In this document: piece by piece, positions 53,627 through 62,971 of the stretch | How the letters are laid out: every line of letters begins with the position of its first letter | Numbering within the stretch: position 1 is the first letter of the stretch | Assembly (NCBI GenBank): GCA_002316315.1 | Contig: DCDG01000052.1 | Span: forward strand, 62,001-126,000 | Source: Candidatus Aminicenantes bacterium UBA1061 | GTDB taxonomy: Bacteria > Acidobacteriota > Aminicenantia > Aminicenantales > Saccharicenantaceae | Length of the DNA stretch: 64,000 bases | Reading direction: 5' to 3' | Position numbers and translations under genes: made by a program | The notes under the pieces: model-generated | Database searches by the model: none | Seen by the model: the letters and a program-made list of their open reading frames with translations, nothing else | Told to the model about the DNA's origin: nothing

Positions 53627-54238
53627 ATGATTTTTGTTGTTTCAGGTCCCTCCGGTTGTGGGAAATCTACCCTCATCAAGCATCTTCTATCTATTCTCCC
53701 TGACCTGGAATTCTCAGTTTCTCATACGACCAGGCTGCCACGGGCTGATGAGGTCAACGGCCGTGATTATTATTTCGTCAGCCATCAGGAATTTCAAAAG
53801 ATGCAATCAGCCGGCGCCTTCGCTGAATCGGCCATTGTTCACGGAGAAATGTATGGCACTTCTTTGGAAGAAATTAAAAATAAATCGGAGGGCAGAGATC
53901 TTGTCCTCGACATAGATGTTCAAGGAGCCAGGCAGATCAAATCGAAGCTCGAGGAAGCCAGACTGATTTTTGTTGTTCCTCCGTCTTTTCCTGAACTTGA
54001 GAAAAGATTAAGACAGAGAAGAACTGATAGCCCGGAAGCTATCGCTCTTCGTCTCGAAAATGCCAGGAAAGAAATCCTTGAATCTGATGTTTTTGATTAT
54101 CTGGTAATAAACGGGGAGTTAGCCAGAGCGGTTGATGAACTCCGGTCAATCATTGTTGCTCACCGCTGTCAATTTAAAGAAAGACAGAAGGAATTTCAAG
54201 AAATCTTAATAAGTTTTAAGGCCGACTCTGGATTTTAA
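53627..54238 (+). CDS. gmk: Guanylate kinase
   Basis: Phosphorylates GMP to GDP. 203 residues. P-loop GPSGCGKST at 7-15, then SVSHTTRLPRADEVNGRDYYFV (GMP-binding signature) and VLDIDVQGARQIK. All typical. It sits between yicC and coaBC. In most bacteria rpoZ (RNA polymerase omega) lies between gmk and coaBC; here only 15 nt separate them, so omega is not encoded at its usual place. Confidence 0.96.
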   Translation: MIFVVSGPSGCGKSTLIKHLLSILPDLEFSVSHTTRLPRADEVNGRDYYFVSHQEFQKMQSAGAFAESAIVHGEMYGTSLEEIKNKSEGRDLVLDIDVQGARQIKSKLEEARLIFVVPPSFPELEKRLRQRRTDSPEAIALRLENARKEILESDVFDYLVINGELARAVDELRSIIVAHRCQFKERQKEFQEILISFKADSGF

Positions 54239-54253
54239 AGGCGAGGTGCTGTC

Positions 54254-55453
54254 ATGAACAAAATAGCTCTGGGTGTCGCTTCTTCCATCAGTATTTATAA
54301 AGCCGCCGACATCATACGCCTTTTTCAAAAGGAAGATCTGGCTGTCCGGGTTATCATGACCGAGAAGGCGACTCGTTTCATTCAGCCTGATTTTTTTACG
54401 GCTCTAAGCGGCGAAGAAACCATTGTCAATCTTTTTGATAGGCGGCAGCGGCCGATAGAGCATATTGCCCTGGCGGATGAGATCTCGCTATTGCTTATTG
54501 CTCCCGCCACGGCTAATATCATTGCCAAGCTGGCCTCGGGGCTGGCCGATGATTTTCTGTCGACTTTTTACCTGGCCGTTAAATCACCAGTGCTGATTGC
54601 CCCGGCTATGAATGAGGCTATGTTTCTTCATCCTCAGACCCAGGCCAATATAAAGAAATTGAGAGACAACGGAGTGGAATTTGTTGAACCGGAGGCGGGC
54701 TATCTGGCCTGCGGCCAGACGGGTGGTGGCCGGTTAGCCTCACCAGAAAAAATAGTCCAGACCAGTCTTAGACTTATTCGCCGGCAGCCAGTTTTTAAGG
54801 ATAAGCTGATAGTGGTCACCGCCGGCCCTACCAGAGAATCCCTCGATCCTGTCCGTTTCCTTTCTAACCGTTCTTCTGGCAAAATGGGCTATGAACTTGC
54901 CCGCCAGGCTTATCAACTTGGGGCAGAGGTTGTTTTGATCAAAGGACCGGTTGAACTAGAACCACCAACCGGAGTTAAAGTCGAAACGGTTGTCTCATCC
55001 GAGGAAATGCGCCAGGCTGTGTTTAAATATTATGACCAAGCCAGTGTGGTTATCATGTCGGCGGCTGTCTCTGATTTTAGGTTCAGGCAGACCAGCCTTA
55101 AAAAAATAAGAAAGGAAAAGCTTACCCTTAACCTCGAGCTGGAAAGGACGCCTGATATCCTTGAAGAGCTTGGCCATTTAAAACGAGGACAGCTCCTGGT
55201 TGGTTTTGCAGCCGAAACGGCTGACCTGAAAACCAGAGCCAGCGATAAGATGAAAAGGAAAAAACTTGACCTGATAGTGGCCAACGATGTTTCTCGTGAA
55301 GACATTGGGTTTGGTCGGGATGAAAATGAAGTCTATTTATTCTGGCCAGATGGCCGGGAGAGATTAATCGGCAAAACCAGTAAGAGAAAAGTAAGCCAGG
55401 AAATTCTGACTGAAATCGGAGCGATGCTCAATGAAAGAAAAGGAAATAATTGA
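54254..55453 (+). CDS. coaBC: Bifunctional phosphopantothenoylcysteine decarboxylase / synthetase
   Basis: Two steps of coenzyme A synthesis. 399 residues. CoaC flavodoxin-like half has the active-site His in PIEHIALAD, APAMNEAMF and the substrate flap YLACGQTGGGRLA. CoaB half has VVTAGPTRESLDPVRFLSNRSSGKMG, the dimer/active-site segment MSAAVSDFR and ANDVSREDIGFG with the following nucleotide-binding region. GAGG precedes the ATG. The last 23 bases overlap the UDG gene. Confidence 0.95.
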   Translation: MNKIALGVASSISIYKAADIIRLFQKEDLAVRVIMTEKATRFIQPDFFTALSGEETIVNLFDRRQRPIEHIALADEISLLLIAPATANIIAKLASGLADDFLSTFYLAVKSPVLIAPAMNEAMFLHPQTQANIKKLRDNGVEFVEPEAGYLACGQTGGGRLASPEKIVQTSLRLIRRQPVFKDKLIVVTAGPTRESLDPVRFLSNRSSGKMGYELARQAYQLGAEVVLIKGPVELEPPTGVKVETVVSSEEMRQAVFKYYDQASVVIMSAAVSDFRFRQTSLKKIRKEKLTLNLELERTPDILEELGHLKRGQLLVGFAAETADLKTRASDKMKRKKLDLIVANDVSREDIGFGRDENEVYLFWPDGRERLIGKTSKRKVSQEILTEIGAMLNERKGNN

Positions 55454-56162
55454 GAAATTGGAAGACATCGAGGAGCAGCTGCGTTTTTACCAGCAGCTTG
55501 GAGCTGATTTTTTAGTACTGCCTGATAGGCCAGCTGGTGGAGAAAGACCGGCAGGAGGCTTGATCGGGCTGAAGAACGAACCTGAAAATCAAATCGTCCA
55601 GTCCGGCGAATGGGAAAAACTCCTTCAGCGTATCAAGGGCTGCCGTTTCTGCCCACTTTTTCAGGGCAGAACTCAGGCTGTTCCAGGGGAGGGTAATTAC
55701 CAGGCTAAATTAATGTTTGTGGGTGAAGCTCCTGGCCGGGACGAAGATTTGCAGGGTCGGCCATTTGTTGGACGGGCTGGCCAGCTGCTGACCAAGATTA
55801 TTGAAGCGATGGGCTTTAAGCGCCAGGAAGTGTATATCGCCAATGTCGTTAAATGCCGGCCGCCTGAAAACCGTACTCCCCGGCCCGATGAAGTTAAAGC
55901 CTGTTCTATTTATCTACTGAGTCAGATTGATCTGATCAATCCTAAGGTCATCGTCGCTCTGGGAAAAATAGCAGCTGAGTTTTTCCTTCAGGCTAATAAA
56001 AGCATGTCTGAGATTCGCGGTCATTTCGGGCAGTTTAAAGACATCCCGGTCATGCCGACTTTTCATCCTTCTTATCTCGTCCGGAATGAAGGCAACAGAG
56101 AAATAAAAAGACTGGTATGGGAAGACATGAAGAAAGTTATGAAATTACTGGAATCTTCATGA
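55431..56162 (+). CDS. Uracil-DNA glycosylase, family 4 (Fe-S)
   Basis: Removes uracil from DNA. 243 residues: an N-terminal coiled-coil-like and Gly/Pro-rich extension of about 60 residues, then the family-4 domain. Four iron-sulfur cysteines are at 71, 74, 142 and 158 (GCRFCPL; KCRPPENRTPRPDEVKAC). GEAPG at about 99 is motif 1 and PTFHPSYLVR is the C-terminal motif with the catalytic-loop His. GGAG lies 8 nt before the ATG inside coaBC. Overlaps priA in ATGA. Confidence 0.92.
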   Translation: MKEKEIIEKLEDIEEQLRFYQQLGADFLVLPDRPAGGERPAGGLIGLKNEPENQIVQSGEWEKLLQRIKGCRFCPLFQGRTQAVPGEGNYQAKLMFVGEAPGRDEDLQGRPFVGRAGQLLTKIIEAMGFKRQEVYIANVVKCRPPENRTPRPDEVKACSIYLLSQIDLINPKVIVALGKIAAEFFLQANKSMSEIRGHFGQFKDIPVMPTFHPSYLVRNEGNREIKRLVWEDMKKVMKLLESS

Positions 56163-58309
56163 CCACTTATTGCCGCCTCTCTTTCCCTTTACCTGTCAAT
56201 CAGACTTTTCTTTACCGTTTACCTGAAGGACTGAAGGACCGGGTGAAGCCGGGGACGCCGGTTCTGGCTCCGCTCGGTTCGAGAAAAATAAAAGGTTACG
56301 TTTTGGAGGTAACTGAATCGGTCACCCCAACCGGCTTTCAGATTAAAGATATCTGCGAGGTACTGGAAAACCGTCCAGCCCTGCCTCCGGCTTTCATAAA
56401 CTTCATCAAAAAGCTGGCCTCCAGAAGTCTTAGTCCGCCGGGCCTCTTTTTGGAGCTGGCTGAAGACCCTGGCAGGATGACTGAAATCAGGCAGCAGGTT
56501 ATAATCACTCCAAAAGGAAAAGAAGAACTGCAGTCAGGAAAATTAAAAGGGAAAAACCGCCAGCTTCTTGAGCTGGTCAGCGAGAAAGCCCTGTCTCCTG
56601 TCTTTTTGAAAAATAGACTTAAATGGCGCGATTTGAATAGCCGCTTGAAATCTCTTGAGCTGGCGGGTTTAATAGAAATCAAGCGGAAAGGCCGGCGAGT
56701 TAAGAGCAAGAGCCCGGCCATTCCAGCTCCACCGGCCCCCAGACAATTATCTTTGCCAGTGGATTACCCGGTTGAAGATAGCCCGGCCAGTCCAATTCTT
56801 CAGGCTCTGCCAGTTAGCGAGTTCCGGCAGTTTCTTCTGGCCGGTGAAAGGCAGAGAAGGCAGGAGGCAATCTTTAAGACTGTCAATCAGGTCCTGGAAG
56901 GTGACGGTTATGCCCTTATTCTGGTGCCTGAAATTGAACAGACCAGTAGATGGCTGCCTTATGCCGACCAGCTTGGTGGTCAGGCAGTTATTTATCATAG
57001 CCGGCTGACTGAGAAAAAAAGAAAGGAAGCTTGGGAGAGAATTATTTCAGGCAAAAGCCGGGTAGTCATTGGAACAAGAGTCGTGCTTTTTTTGCCCGTT
57101 AATCCCGTCAGGCTGATCGTTGTAGATGAAGTGCAAAATGACCTTTATGATCAGGCCGAAAGTCCACCTTTCGATGCCCGAGAAGGAGCTCAGATTAGGG
57201 CTAGAGAAGAAGGCTCGGTTTTGCTCTTATCCTCTTCCTGTCCGCCGGTTAGCTTATACTATCGTGCAGAGCAATCTGGTGAGTTAATTGACCTGGGACA
57301 GACCGAAAGAACCTATCCCTGCCAGTTTAGCCAGAAGGACATTGGCCGCTGGCTGCAAGAAGAACTAAAGGCAGAGATAGAGCCCTGCCTCCAGGCCGGG
57401 CAGAAGGTCTTCTTTTTTATCAACAGGAAAGGCTATGCCGGCTATCTGGTTTGCCAGAGATGTGGCTATGTTCCCAGATGCCAGGCCTGTCAGATTGCTT
57501 TAATACTTGACAAAAAGAGAGATGAACTGGTCTGCCGTTATTGCGGGCAAAGTCTTGGCAGACAGGATACCTGTCCAGTTTGCGGTCATCAGCTGAAGCC
57601 AGGTAAGATTAAGGGTAGTCAATTTCTAGTTGAGCGTCTGAAAAAAGCTTTGCCTGACTATGGCTTAGCCCTGCTGGAAGAAGGGGAGAAAAAAGACAAA
57701 ATTGACGGTTGCCTGCAAAAAATAAAGTCAGGGAAAATACAGCTGGCCATCGGGACTGAATATGCCCTGCCGCGGCTTCAGCCCGGAAATTTTTCCAGAG
57801 TTGTCATGGTTGAACCGGAAATAGGGCTTAATTTGCCTGATTTTAAAGCAGCGGAAGGAACTTTTGTCAGGGTCTTTAAAACCTCAGAACTTGTGGCGAA
57901 CCGTCCATCGTCGAAAATGATCATTATTACTTCCATGCCCGACCAGCCGGCCATAAAATATGGTGCTCGGGGCGATTACCTTAATTTTTACCGGCAGGAA
58001 TTAGAATATAGAAAATTATTAAGATATCCGCCATTTAACCCGCTGGTCAGACTGACTCTGACCGGCCAGAGTCTAAGACGGGCAGCAGAAGCTTCCAGAC
58101 GCCTGATGGAAGAACTTGGCCAGAGATTTCCATCTCTGGAAATAATCGGGCCAAAAATTAAGCCCAGGTTATGGAAAAAGGCGCAAAAAGAGGTAAGACT
58201 TTACTTGAGACTGGGAGAAACAGAAAAGTTAAACGACCTCTCTCAGTTCCTTGAACACTTTAGTCAAAACGAAAACTTGGCACATCTATATTATAGGGTG
58301 CTTGACTGA
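56159..58309 (+). CDS. priA: PriA-like primosomal protein with degenerate helicase motifs
   Basis: 716 residues with the full PriA layout: N-terminal 3'-DNA-binding domain (about 1-100), winged-helix-like region, helicase lobes, zinc-binding insert and C-terminal domain. The zinc cysteines are all present (432, 435, 441, 444, 459, 462, 472, 475). But Walker A, normally GVTGSGKTEVY, reads AGERQRRQEAIF (about 228-239); the DEEH box reads DEVQ (323-326); motif III GSATPS reads SSSCPP; and the QxxGRAGR motif near 575-585 is replaced by SELVANRPSS. GTRVVLF and LVPEI remain. ATP hydrolysis is therefore unlikely, as reported for actinobacterial PriA. The start is the ATG overlapping the udg stop. 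Confidence 0.87.
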   Translation: MTTYCRLSFPLPVNQTFLYRLPEGLKDRVKPGTPVLAPLGSRKIKGYVLEVTESVTPTGFQIKDICEVLENRPALPPAFINFIKKLASRSLSPPGLFLELAEDPGRMTEIRQQVIITPKGKEELQSGKLKGKNRQLLELVSEKALSPVFLKNRLKWRDLNSRLKSLELAGLIEIKRKGRRVKSKSPAIPAPPAPRQLSLPVDYPVEDSPASPILQALPVSEFRQFLLAGERQRRQEAIFKTVNQVLEGDGYALILVPEIEQTSRWLPYADQLGGQAVIYHSRLTEKKRKEAWERIISGKSRVVIGTRVVLFLPVNPVRLIVVDEVQNDLYDQAESPPFDAREGAQIRAREEGSVLLLSSSCPPVSLYYRAEQSGELIDLGQTERTYPCQFSQKDIGRWLQEELKAEIEPCLQAGQKVFFFINRKGYAGYLVCQRCGYVPRCQACQIALILDKKRDELVCRYCGQSLGRQDTCPVCGHQLKPGKIKGSQFLVERLKKALPDYGLALLEEGEKKDKIDGCLQKIKSGKIQLAIGTEYALPRLQPGNFSRVVMVEPEIGLNLPDFKAAEGTFVRVFKTSELVANRPSSKMIIITSMPDQPAIKYGARGDYLNFYRQELEYRKLLRYPPFNPLVRLTLTGQSLRRAAEASRRLMEELGQRFPSLEIIGPKIKPRLWKKAQKEVRLYLRLGETEKLNDLSQFLEHFSQNENLAHLYYRVLD

Positions 58310-58350
58310 AAAGCAAAGCACGGGACTTCTGATTCTAATCGTGCCTACTC

Positions 58351-58929
58351 TTAAGGTGTCACATCTGGAAAATCACCAAAGCGAATGGTAATAAAGGCCT
58401 TCTGTGTGACATTCTTGTTTCTTAAATCATGGCCGTAAAAGTCTATCCGGATGGTGCATTCGAGGATATCAGTTGTGTCTTCCAGAGCAGCCAGCGGTGG
58501 CTGGGCCTTAGCAGTTTCTTTGACAATCATCAGCGGCAGGCTGACGCTTGAACCAACGGGCAGAAGATTCGAAAGAGAACCCTCAAAATGATAGGGAACT
58601 TCCGAGTCCTCGGTGGAGGCTCCATCACTTCTGGTATAAGTGACGACATATCTGGTCAGCATAATGTCACTGTATTGAGAAACCCCGTTGATCGGGTTTG
58701 GATCAAGCATGGCTGCTCTCAGGGTGGCAGTGGCAAAATCTGGAAGACCATTGCTGACATCAGAGAAAACAACCGTCGAATCATTGCCTGAAATGTCTTT
58801 GCCGACAATACTTTCCACCACAATAAAACTGCTGGAATCTGAATCGTTTTCCAGGGGGTTGCACGAAAATAACAGAAAGCTGAGCGTTAGGATACTGATT
58901 ATCTTTATTGATAAGCTAAGTTTACTCAT
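58351..58929 (-). CDS. Lipoprotein of unknown function, downstream of pilQ
   Basis: 192 residues. Signal with lipobox LLFSC, Cys at about 23, followed by NPLENDSDSSS, an acidic/Ser linker as usual for outer membrane lipoproteins. The rest is beta-rich with no recognised domain; segments such as SDIMLTRYVVTYTRSDGA and CTIRIDFYGHDLRNK resemble an immunoglobulin-like fold. AGAAGGAG precedes the ATG. It lies 18 nt after pilQ on the same strand, so it is probably the last gene of the pil operon. A helper role in pilus or secretin assembly is possible but unsupported by motif. Confidence 0.7.
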   Translation of the reverse strand: MSKLSLSIKIISILTLSFLLFSCNPLENDSDSSSFIVVESIVGKDISGNDSTVVFSDVSNGLPDFATATLRAAMLDPNPINGVSQYSDIMLTRYVVTYTRSDGASTEDSEVPYHFEGSLSNLLPVGSSVSLPLMIVKETAKAQPPLAALEDTTDILECTIRIDFYGHDLRNKNVTQKAFITIRFGDFPDVTP

Positions 58930-58947
58930 CTGCTTTTCTCCTTCTGA

Positions 58948-61266
58948 TTATTTCATAATCCGGGGAGTTATAAAGATCAGCAACTCCCTGTTTTGACGGG
59001 TTCTGGCGAAGGATCTGAATAAAGTCCCTAGAATCGGAATATTGTTCAGGTAAGGGGTCCGGTCTCTGGTAATAGAGTCCTCTGTCCTATAAATTCCGCC
59101 GATCACCGTTGTACCTCCATCAGGTACCATGACCGTGGTTTTGGCGCTCTGAGTGGTAATAGGAGGAATGCCATTAACCAGGTTGGCAAAATCGGCGGCA
59201 TTGTTCTGGATTTCTATGTTCATAATAATCGTACCTTCGGCTGTAATCTGAGGTGTAGCTCTTAGTTCAAGGGCAGCATTAACATACCTGGTAGTGACAG
59301 TGAAGTTGGCTACCGTTTGAACCGGGATCTGACGGCCCTGAATAATTTCAGCTGCTTGATTATTCTGAGTAGTTACTTTCGGAGAAGAGATAATCCGGCC
59401 ATTGCCTGAAGTTTCGAGCCCTGATAAAGCCACGTCCAGCCTGAAAGTATCAAGAACATTGGCAAAAGAAAAGCCGATGGCAGTGTTGAAAGCAGGAGCG
59501 GGCAGATTAACAGCATAACCCCCCAAGGGGCCGCCAATACCTTTAGTCACAATGCCCTGAGGTATCATAGCTCCATCAACCAGAACTTTATTCGGGAAAG
59601 ATAGCGAAGTTTGATTTCCATAGAAAGGATCAACAACACCTTTAATGCCCCACTGAATCCCGAGATTCTTGATAAAGGTAGATGTAGCCTCGACTATTCT
59701 GGCCTCGATCGAAACCTGGGGAGTAGGTGTATCCAGGACGCCAATTAATTTTTCTAACAGCTCCATCCGGTCTCTGACTTCAGAAATAATTAACGTATTA
59801 GTTCTTTCGTCGATGACAATTTCACCGTTTCTGGAAAGTTTGCTTTTGAGCAAGCTCTGAACATCCCTGGCCTTAGAGTAAGACAGGGTAACCGTCTTGA
59901 CCTGAACCGGGCCGGCTAGCTCCTTGCTTTCCTGTATTCTTCTTATATCTTCATCTTCTCTGGCCAGGATATCAACCGGGGCAATCCTTAAAACGTTTCC
60001 CTCTATTGACTTACCGAGTTTATTTTGCCTTAAAACGACATCAAGGGCCTGATCCCAGGGAACGGCCTGCAGATTACAGGAAACAGTTCCTCTGACTTCG
60101 GGATCAAAGATAACGTTGAGACCGGCCAAATCGGCCAGAAAGAGAACAACATCTCTGATATCAGCATCTTTAAATTTCAGGCTTATAATCTCACCCGTAT
60201 ATTTTTCTTCCTTTGACTGAATTACTCTCGGCTTAAATTTTTCCTGTTGCGGCTGTGTTTGCTCAGGGGCTGACCCGGTTTTTAATTTTCTTGGTTCTGG
60301 TTCTGATTCAATTTTCGTTTCTGCCGGCTGTGGTTTTATTCTGGCTGGCTCAGAAACTGGGGTGGATTCCACTTTAACCTCTCTGGGAGCAGCCGGAACA
60401 GCCAGGGCATTAGCCAGCTGAGTGTTAACGGCCGGCTGGGAAGGGTTTTCTTTGGGGGTGACTTTGTTGTCGGCAGAGATGGCTTCGGCCCGAGAATAAA
60501 AGGTTATATTCAGTCCATCGGCCGAGCGGTCGAGAGCATACCAGCCCGCCTCTTTCAGGTCGAAAACCAGCCTGGTTATCGGGCAGGGATCAGACTGTTT
60601 AAATTGCCCCACCCGCACCTTGTCTACGTTAGCCTGGCCTACCTGGTAAGACTGGCTGCCTCTTGGATATTGAGTGTTGAGCAAGTCTATAACCAGACGG
60701 TCAGGATTATTAAGGGCGAAGGTCTGGAAAGGAGCTTCCCCACTCAGTGAGATTTTGAAATTGACCTTACCCGGGTTTGTTTCGACTTTCATGTCACTGA
60801 AGTAAACCCGGCTTTCCTGCTTGAGTAAATTATTTATCGCCGGGTCTATCGGATAATTGGATGCTTTCAGAATTTCATTCAACTCAAGGAATAATTTTCC
60901 CTGTTCCAGGCCGAGGCGGTAAGGTACTTTTTCCTTTAATGATAATAAAACTTTGAGATTCTCGCCGGCTGGCTCAACCCGGATTTCTTTGACCAGCCGA
61001 CTCTCGATTGGCTGCCGGGCCGGGATTTCCACCGGCCGGACACCGCTTAACTCCAGGACAAGAACCGGGGGAGTTTCGGAAACATAAGCTACCTGCCGGA
61101 CACTGAGCGGCTTATCAGCTACCATTACCACTCTGGTCGATAAAGCTCCGGGTATGATCTCTATTTTATTGAGATCGGTGGCCGCGGCTGCTGCCTGGAG
61201 GGTCAGACCAGGAACCATAATAAGATTTATTATGGCCAGTACAAGCCAAAAAGTTTTCCTTTTCAT
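58948..61266 (-). CDS. pilQ: Type IV pilus secretin PilQ
   Basis: Outer membrane gate for the pilus fibre. 772 residues: signal peptide (to about 29), two AMIN-type domains (about 30-110 and 140-250) that bind peptidoglycan, a Pro/Glu-rich linker, the STN/secretin N0 domain (KFKDADIRDVVLFLADLAG and FDPEVRGTVSCNL), N1 (VKTVTLSYSKARDVQSLLKS) and the secretin core ending VIGGIYRTEDSITRDRTPYLNNIP (family signature). GGAGGAG precedes the ATG at 61266; a longer in-frame start at 61302 lacks these features. Fifth gene of the pilMNOPQ set. Confidence 0.95.
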   Translation of the reverse strand: MKRKTFWLVLAIINLIMVPGLTLQAAAAATDLNKIEIIPGALSTRVVMVADKPLSVRQVAYVSETPPVLVLELSGVRPVEIPARQPIESRLVKEIRVEPAGENLKVLLSLKEKVPYRLGLEQGKLFLELNEILKASNYPIDPAINNLLKQESRVYFSDMKVETNPGKVNFKISLSGEAPFQTFALNNPDRLVIDLLNTQYPRGSQSYQVGQANVDKVRVGQFKQSDPCPITRLVFDLKEAGWYALDRSADGLNITFYSRAEAISADNKVTPKENPSQPAVNTQLANALAVPAAPREVKVESTPVSEPARIKPQPAETKIESEPEPRKLKTGSAPEQTQPQQEKFKPRVIQSKEEKYTGEIISLKFKDADIRDVVLFLADLAGLNVIFDPEVRGTVSCNLQAVPWDQALDVVLRQNKLGKSIEGNVLRIAPVDILAREDEDIRRIQESKELAGPVQVKTVTLSYSKARDVQSLLKSKLSRNGEIVIDERTNTLIISEVRDRMELLEKLIGVLDTPTPQVSIEARIVEATSTFIKNLGIQWGIKGVVDPFYGNQTSLSFPNKVLVDGAMIPQGIVTKGIGGPLGGYAVNLPAPAFNTAIGFSFANVLDTFRLDVALSGLETSGNGRIISSPKVTTQNNQAAEIIQGRQIPVQTVANFTVTTRYVNAALELRATPQITAEGTIIMNIEIQNNAADFANLVNGIPPITTQSAKTTVMVPDGGTTVIGGIYRTEDSITRDRTPYLNNIPILGTLFRSFARTRQNRELLIFITPRIMK

Positions 61267-61267
61267 G

Positions 61268-61747
61268 TTAACGCTCCTCCGGATTGATTTCCTTAACCAC
61301 ATTTATAGGCCTCATCAGGGGAAACCCCCTATCATGAGTCTTTCTAAAAATCACCTGGGACGAATTAATATCAAAGATATAGCCATCAGCTAATTTATCT
61401 CCGATTCTCAAAAAGAAAGGCATTTGCTGAGGCCCACTGATAACAGCTACATAGCCTTTCTGGGTTTTGACAATACCGACCAGGGTAGCATTTTCTATAC
61501 TGAGCTGTCCGCCTTCGGTCGAGGCCGGACCGCTTACCCTTCCTTTGCCAATCAAATCTTTAAACGGATCACGACGGCCGCCTGGATCATAGGAAGCGCG
61601 TGGACGAAGATTATCAAGAGTTAGTGGGATAGTAGTGGCAGTTGACTGCTGGTCGCTTTTCTGGGTTTCCTGTGTCAGGCTGAAATTAAAAAAGCCGATT
61701 CCGCCTACTAAGCCTACAACCAAAATAAAAACAAGCTTCTTTTTCAT
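61268..61747 (-). CDS. pilP: Type IV pilus assembly lipoprotein-like protein PilP
   Basis: 159 residues with an N-terminal membrane or signal segment. RDPFKDLIG followed by LSIENATLVGIVKTQKGYVAVI is the PilP beta-domain pattern (DPF...L.....L.LvG.i...). No lipobox Cys is present, so unlike many PilP it is probably anchored by its uncleaved helix. AGAGG precedes the ATG at 61747. One base before pilQ in transcription order; it connects PilNO in the inner membrane to PilQ. Confidence 0.87.
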   Translation of the reverse strand: MKKKLVFILVVGLVGGIGFFNFSLTQETQKSDQQSTATTIPLTLDNLRPRASYDPGGRRDPFKDLIGKGRVSGPASTEGGQLSIENATLVGIVKTQKGYVAVISGPQQMPFFLRIGDKLADGYIFDINSSQVIFRKTHDRGFPLMRPINVVKEINPEER

Positions 61748-61751
61748 GTTG

Positions 61752-62333
61752 TTACCTCTGAGTTCTGGCTGCCGTGGTGGTCTTGGCTGGTGCTGGCTGT
61801 TCTTCAATAAAATAATAGGTGGTGGCTATGAATTTGGAACTTATAGTAAGTTCATCTGTCTGAGTGTTCAGGGCTGAAATGGAAAAATTATTGACGTTAA
61901 ACAGTCTGGAAAACTTGCTGAGCTTATCAAAGAATATGCCCAGATTGTGGTAGGTGCCAGAAATTTCGATATTGATCGGCCATTCAGCATAAAAATCTTT
62001 ATTAACCTCGCCTCTCGGCTGAAACCTGAGAACATTCAGTCGTGAATCGTAAGCCAGCTGCTGAATCCGCCGTAGAATGTCAGCGATTTCTTTTTTCTGA
62101 GGAATAATCTGTTCGAGATCTTTGAGGGTGGCATTGAGTACGACCAGTTCAGCTTCTATCTTATCAAGTTCCTTTTTTTGCTCTTTCAAGACTTCTACTT
62201 CTTTTTCGAGTTTCAGCCTTGACTCGCGCAGGCTTTCCAATTCAGCATTACGCGGTTTGAAGAAGAAAAAGAAAACCAGAGCAAAAATAATCACGGCCAG
62301 TATCAGGTGTCCACACCATGGCCAGTTTCTCAT
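61752..62333 (-). CDS. pilO: Type IV pilus inner membrane protein PilO
   Basis: 193 residues: one transmembrane helix (about 9-27), a coiled coil (about 28-80) and a C-terminal ferredoxin-like domain (PINIEISGTYHNLGIFFDKLSKF is the PilO signature region). Forms a heterodimer with PilN in the periplasm. Its ATG overlaps the pilN stop (ATGA). The C-terminal tail is Pro/Thr/Ala-rich. Confidence 0.9.
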   Translation of the reverse strand: MRNWPWCGHLILAVIIFALVFFFFFKPRNAELESLRESRLKLEKEVEVLKEQKKELDKIEAELVVLNATLKDLEQIIPQKKEIADILRRIQQLAYDSRLNVLRFQPRGEVNKDFYAEWPINIEISGTYHNLGIFFDKLSKFSRLFNVNNFSISALNTQTDELTISSKFIATTYYFIEEQPAPAKTTTAARTQR

Positions 62334-62968
62334 GATGCTCTCCTTCTTGTTGACTGGGGGGTTGCCCTGGGCTTCGGCTGTTCAACTGGCTGAAGTTGAG
62401 GCTTGTTAACCGGGACGGTCAGATTAAATTCCAGGAAGACAGCTCCTCCCTGAGATTTTTGCGTTGAATCAATTAAGTTGACCGGACCGAAGGTCTCGCT
62501 GCGCTCGATATTGGTAATGAAATCAGCAATAAGATTATTAGAGATAGCTTCACCTTTAAGCTTGAGTGTCTGACCATCGTAGCTGGCTTCTTTCAACCAG
62601 ACATAATCAGGCAGTCGGCGGTTAATCTCATCCATAATTCTGACGGCAATATCCTGATTGCTCTTCAGTTGCCTGATAAGGTTGATTTTGAGCTCCAGCT
62701 GGGCCTTCTGCTGCTTAACTTCCTCCAGTTTGGCTACAACATATTGCAGCTGGCTTTTTTCCTGCTGAGCCTGTTCGATCAACTGCTTTTCTTTCTGCAT
62801 TTCCCAGTTCTGATAAAAGTAATAACCGGCCAGGCTTACCAGCAGGACCAGAAAAATGATTGTGCCGAGGCTGGTTTTCTTTCTTTCCTTAGCTGCCTTG
62901 GGTAAACCTGCGGCTGCCGGTTCCCTGACTTCTTTGACTTCCGGTTTTAATAAATTAATCCTGATCAT
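62330..62968 (-). CDS. pilN: Type IV pilus assembly protein PilN
   Basis: 212 residues. MIRINLLKPE at the N-terminus is the conserved cytoplasmic INLLP-type motif that PilM binds. One membrane helix (about 34-53), coiled coil (about 55-105) and a ferredoxin-like domain (DYVWLKEASYDGQTLKLKGEAIS). The C-terminal 30 residues are basic and Pro/Gln-rich. Starts 3 nt after the pilM stop and overlaps pilO by 4 bases. Confidence 0.92.
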   Translation of the reverse strand: MIRINLLKPEVKEVREPAAAGLPKAAKERKKTSLGTIIFLVLLVSLAGYYFYQNWEMQKEKQLIEQAQQEKSQLQYVVAKLEEVKQQKAQLELKINLIRQLKSNQDIAVRIMDEINRRLPDYVWLKEASYDGQTLKLKGEAISNNLIADFITNIERSETFGPVNLIDSTQKSQGGAVFLEFNLTVPVNKPQLQPVEQPKPRATPQSTRRRAS

Positions 62969-62971
62969 GGC

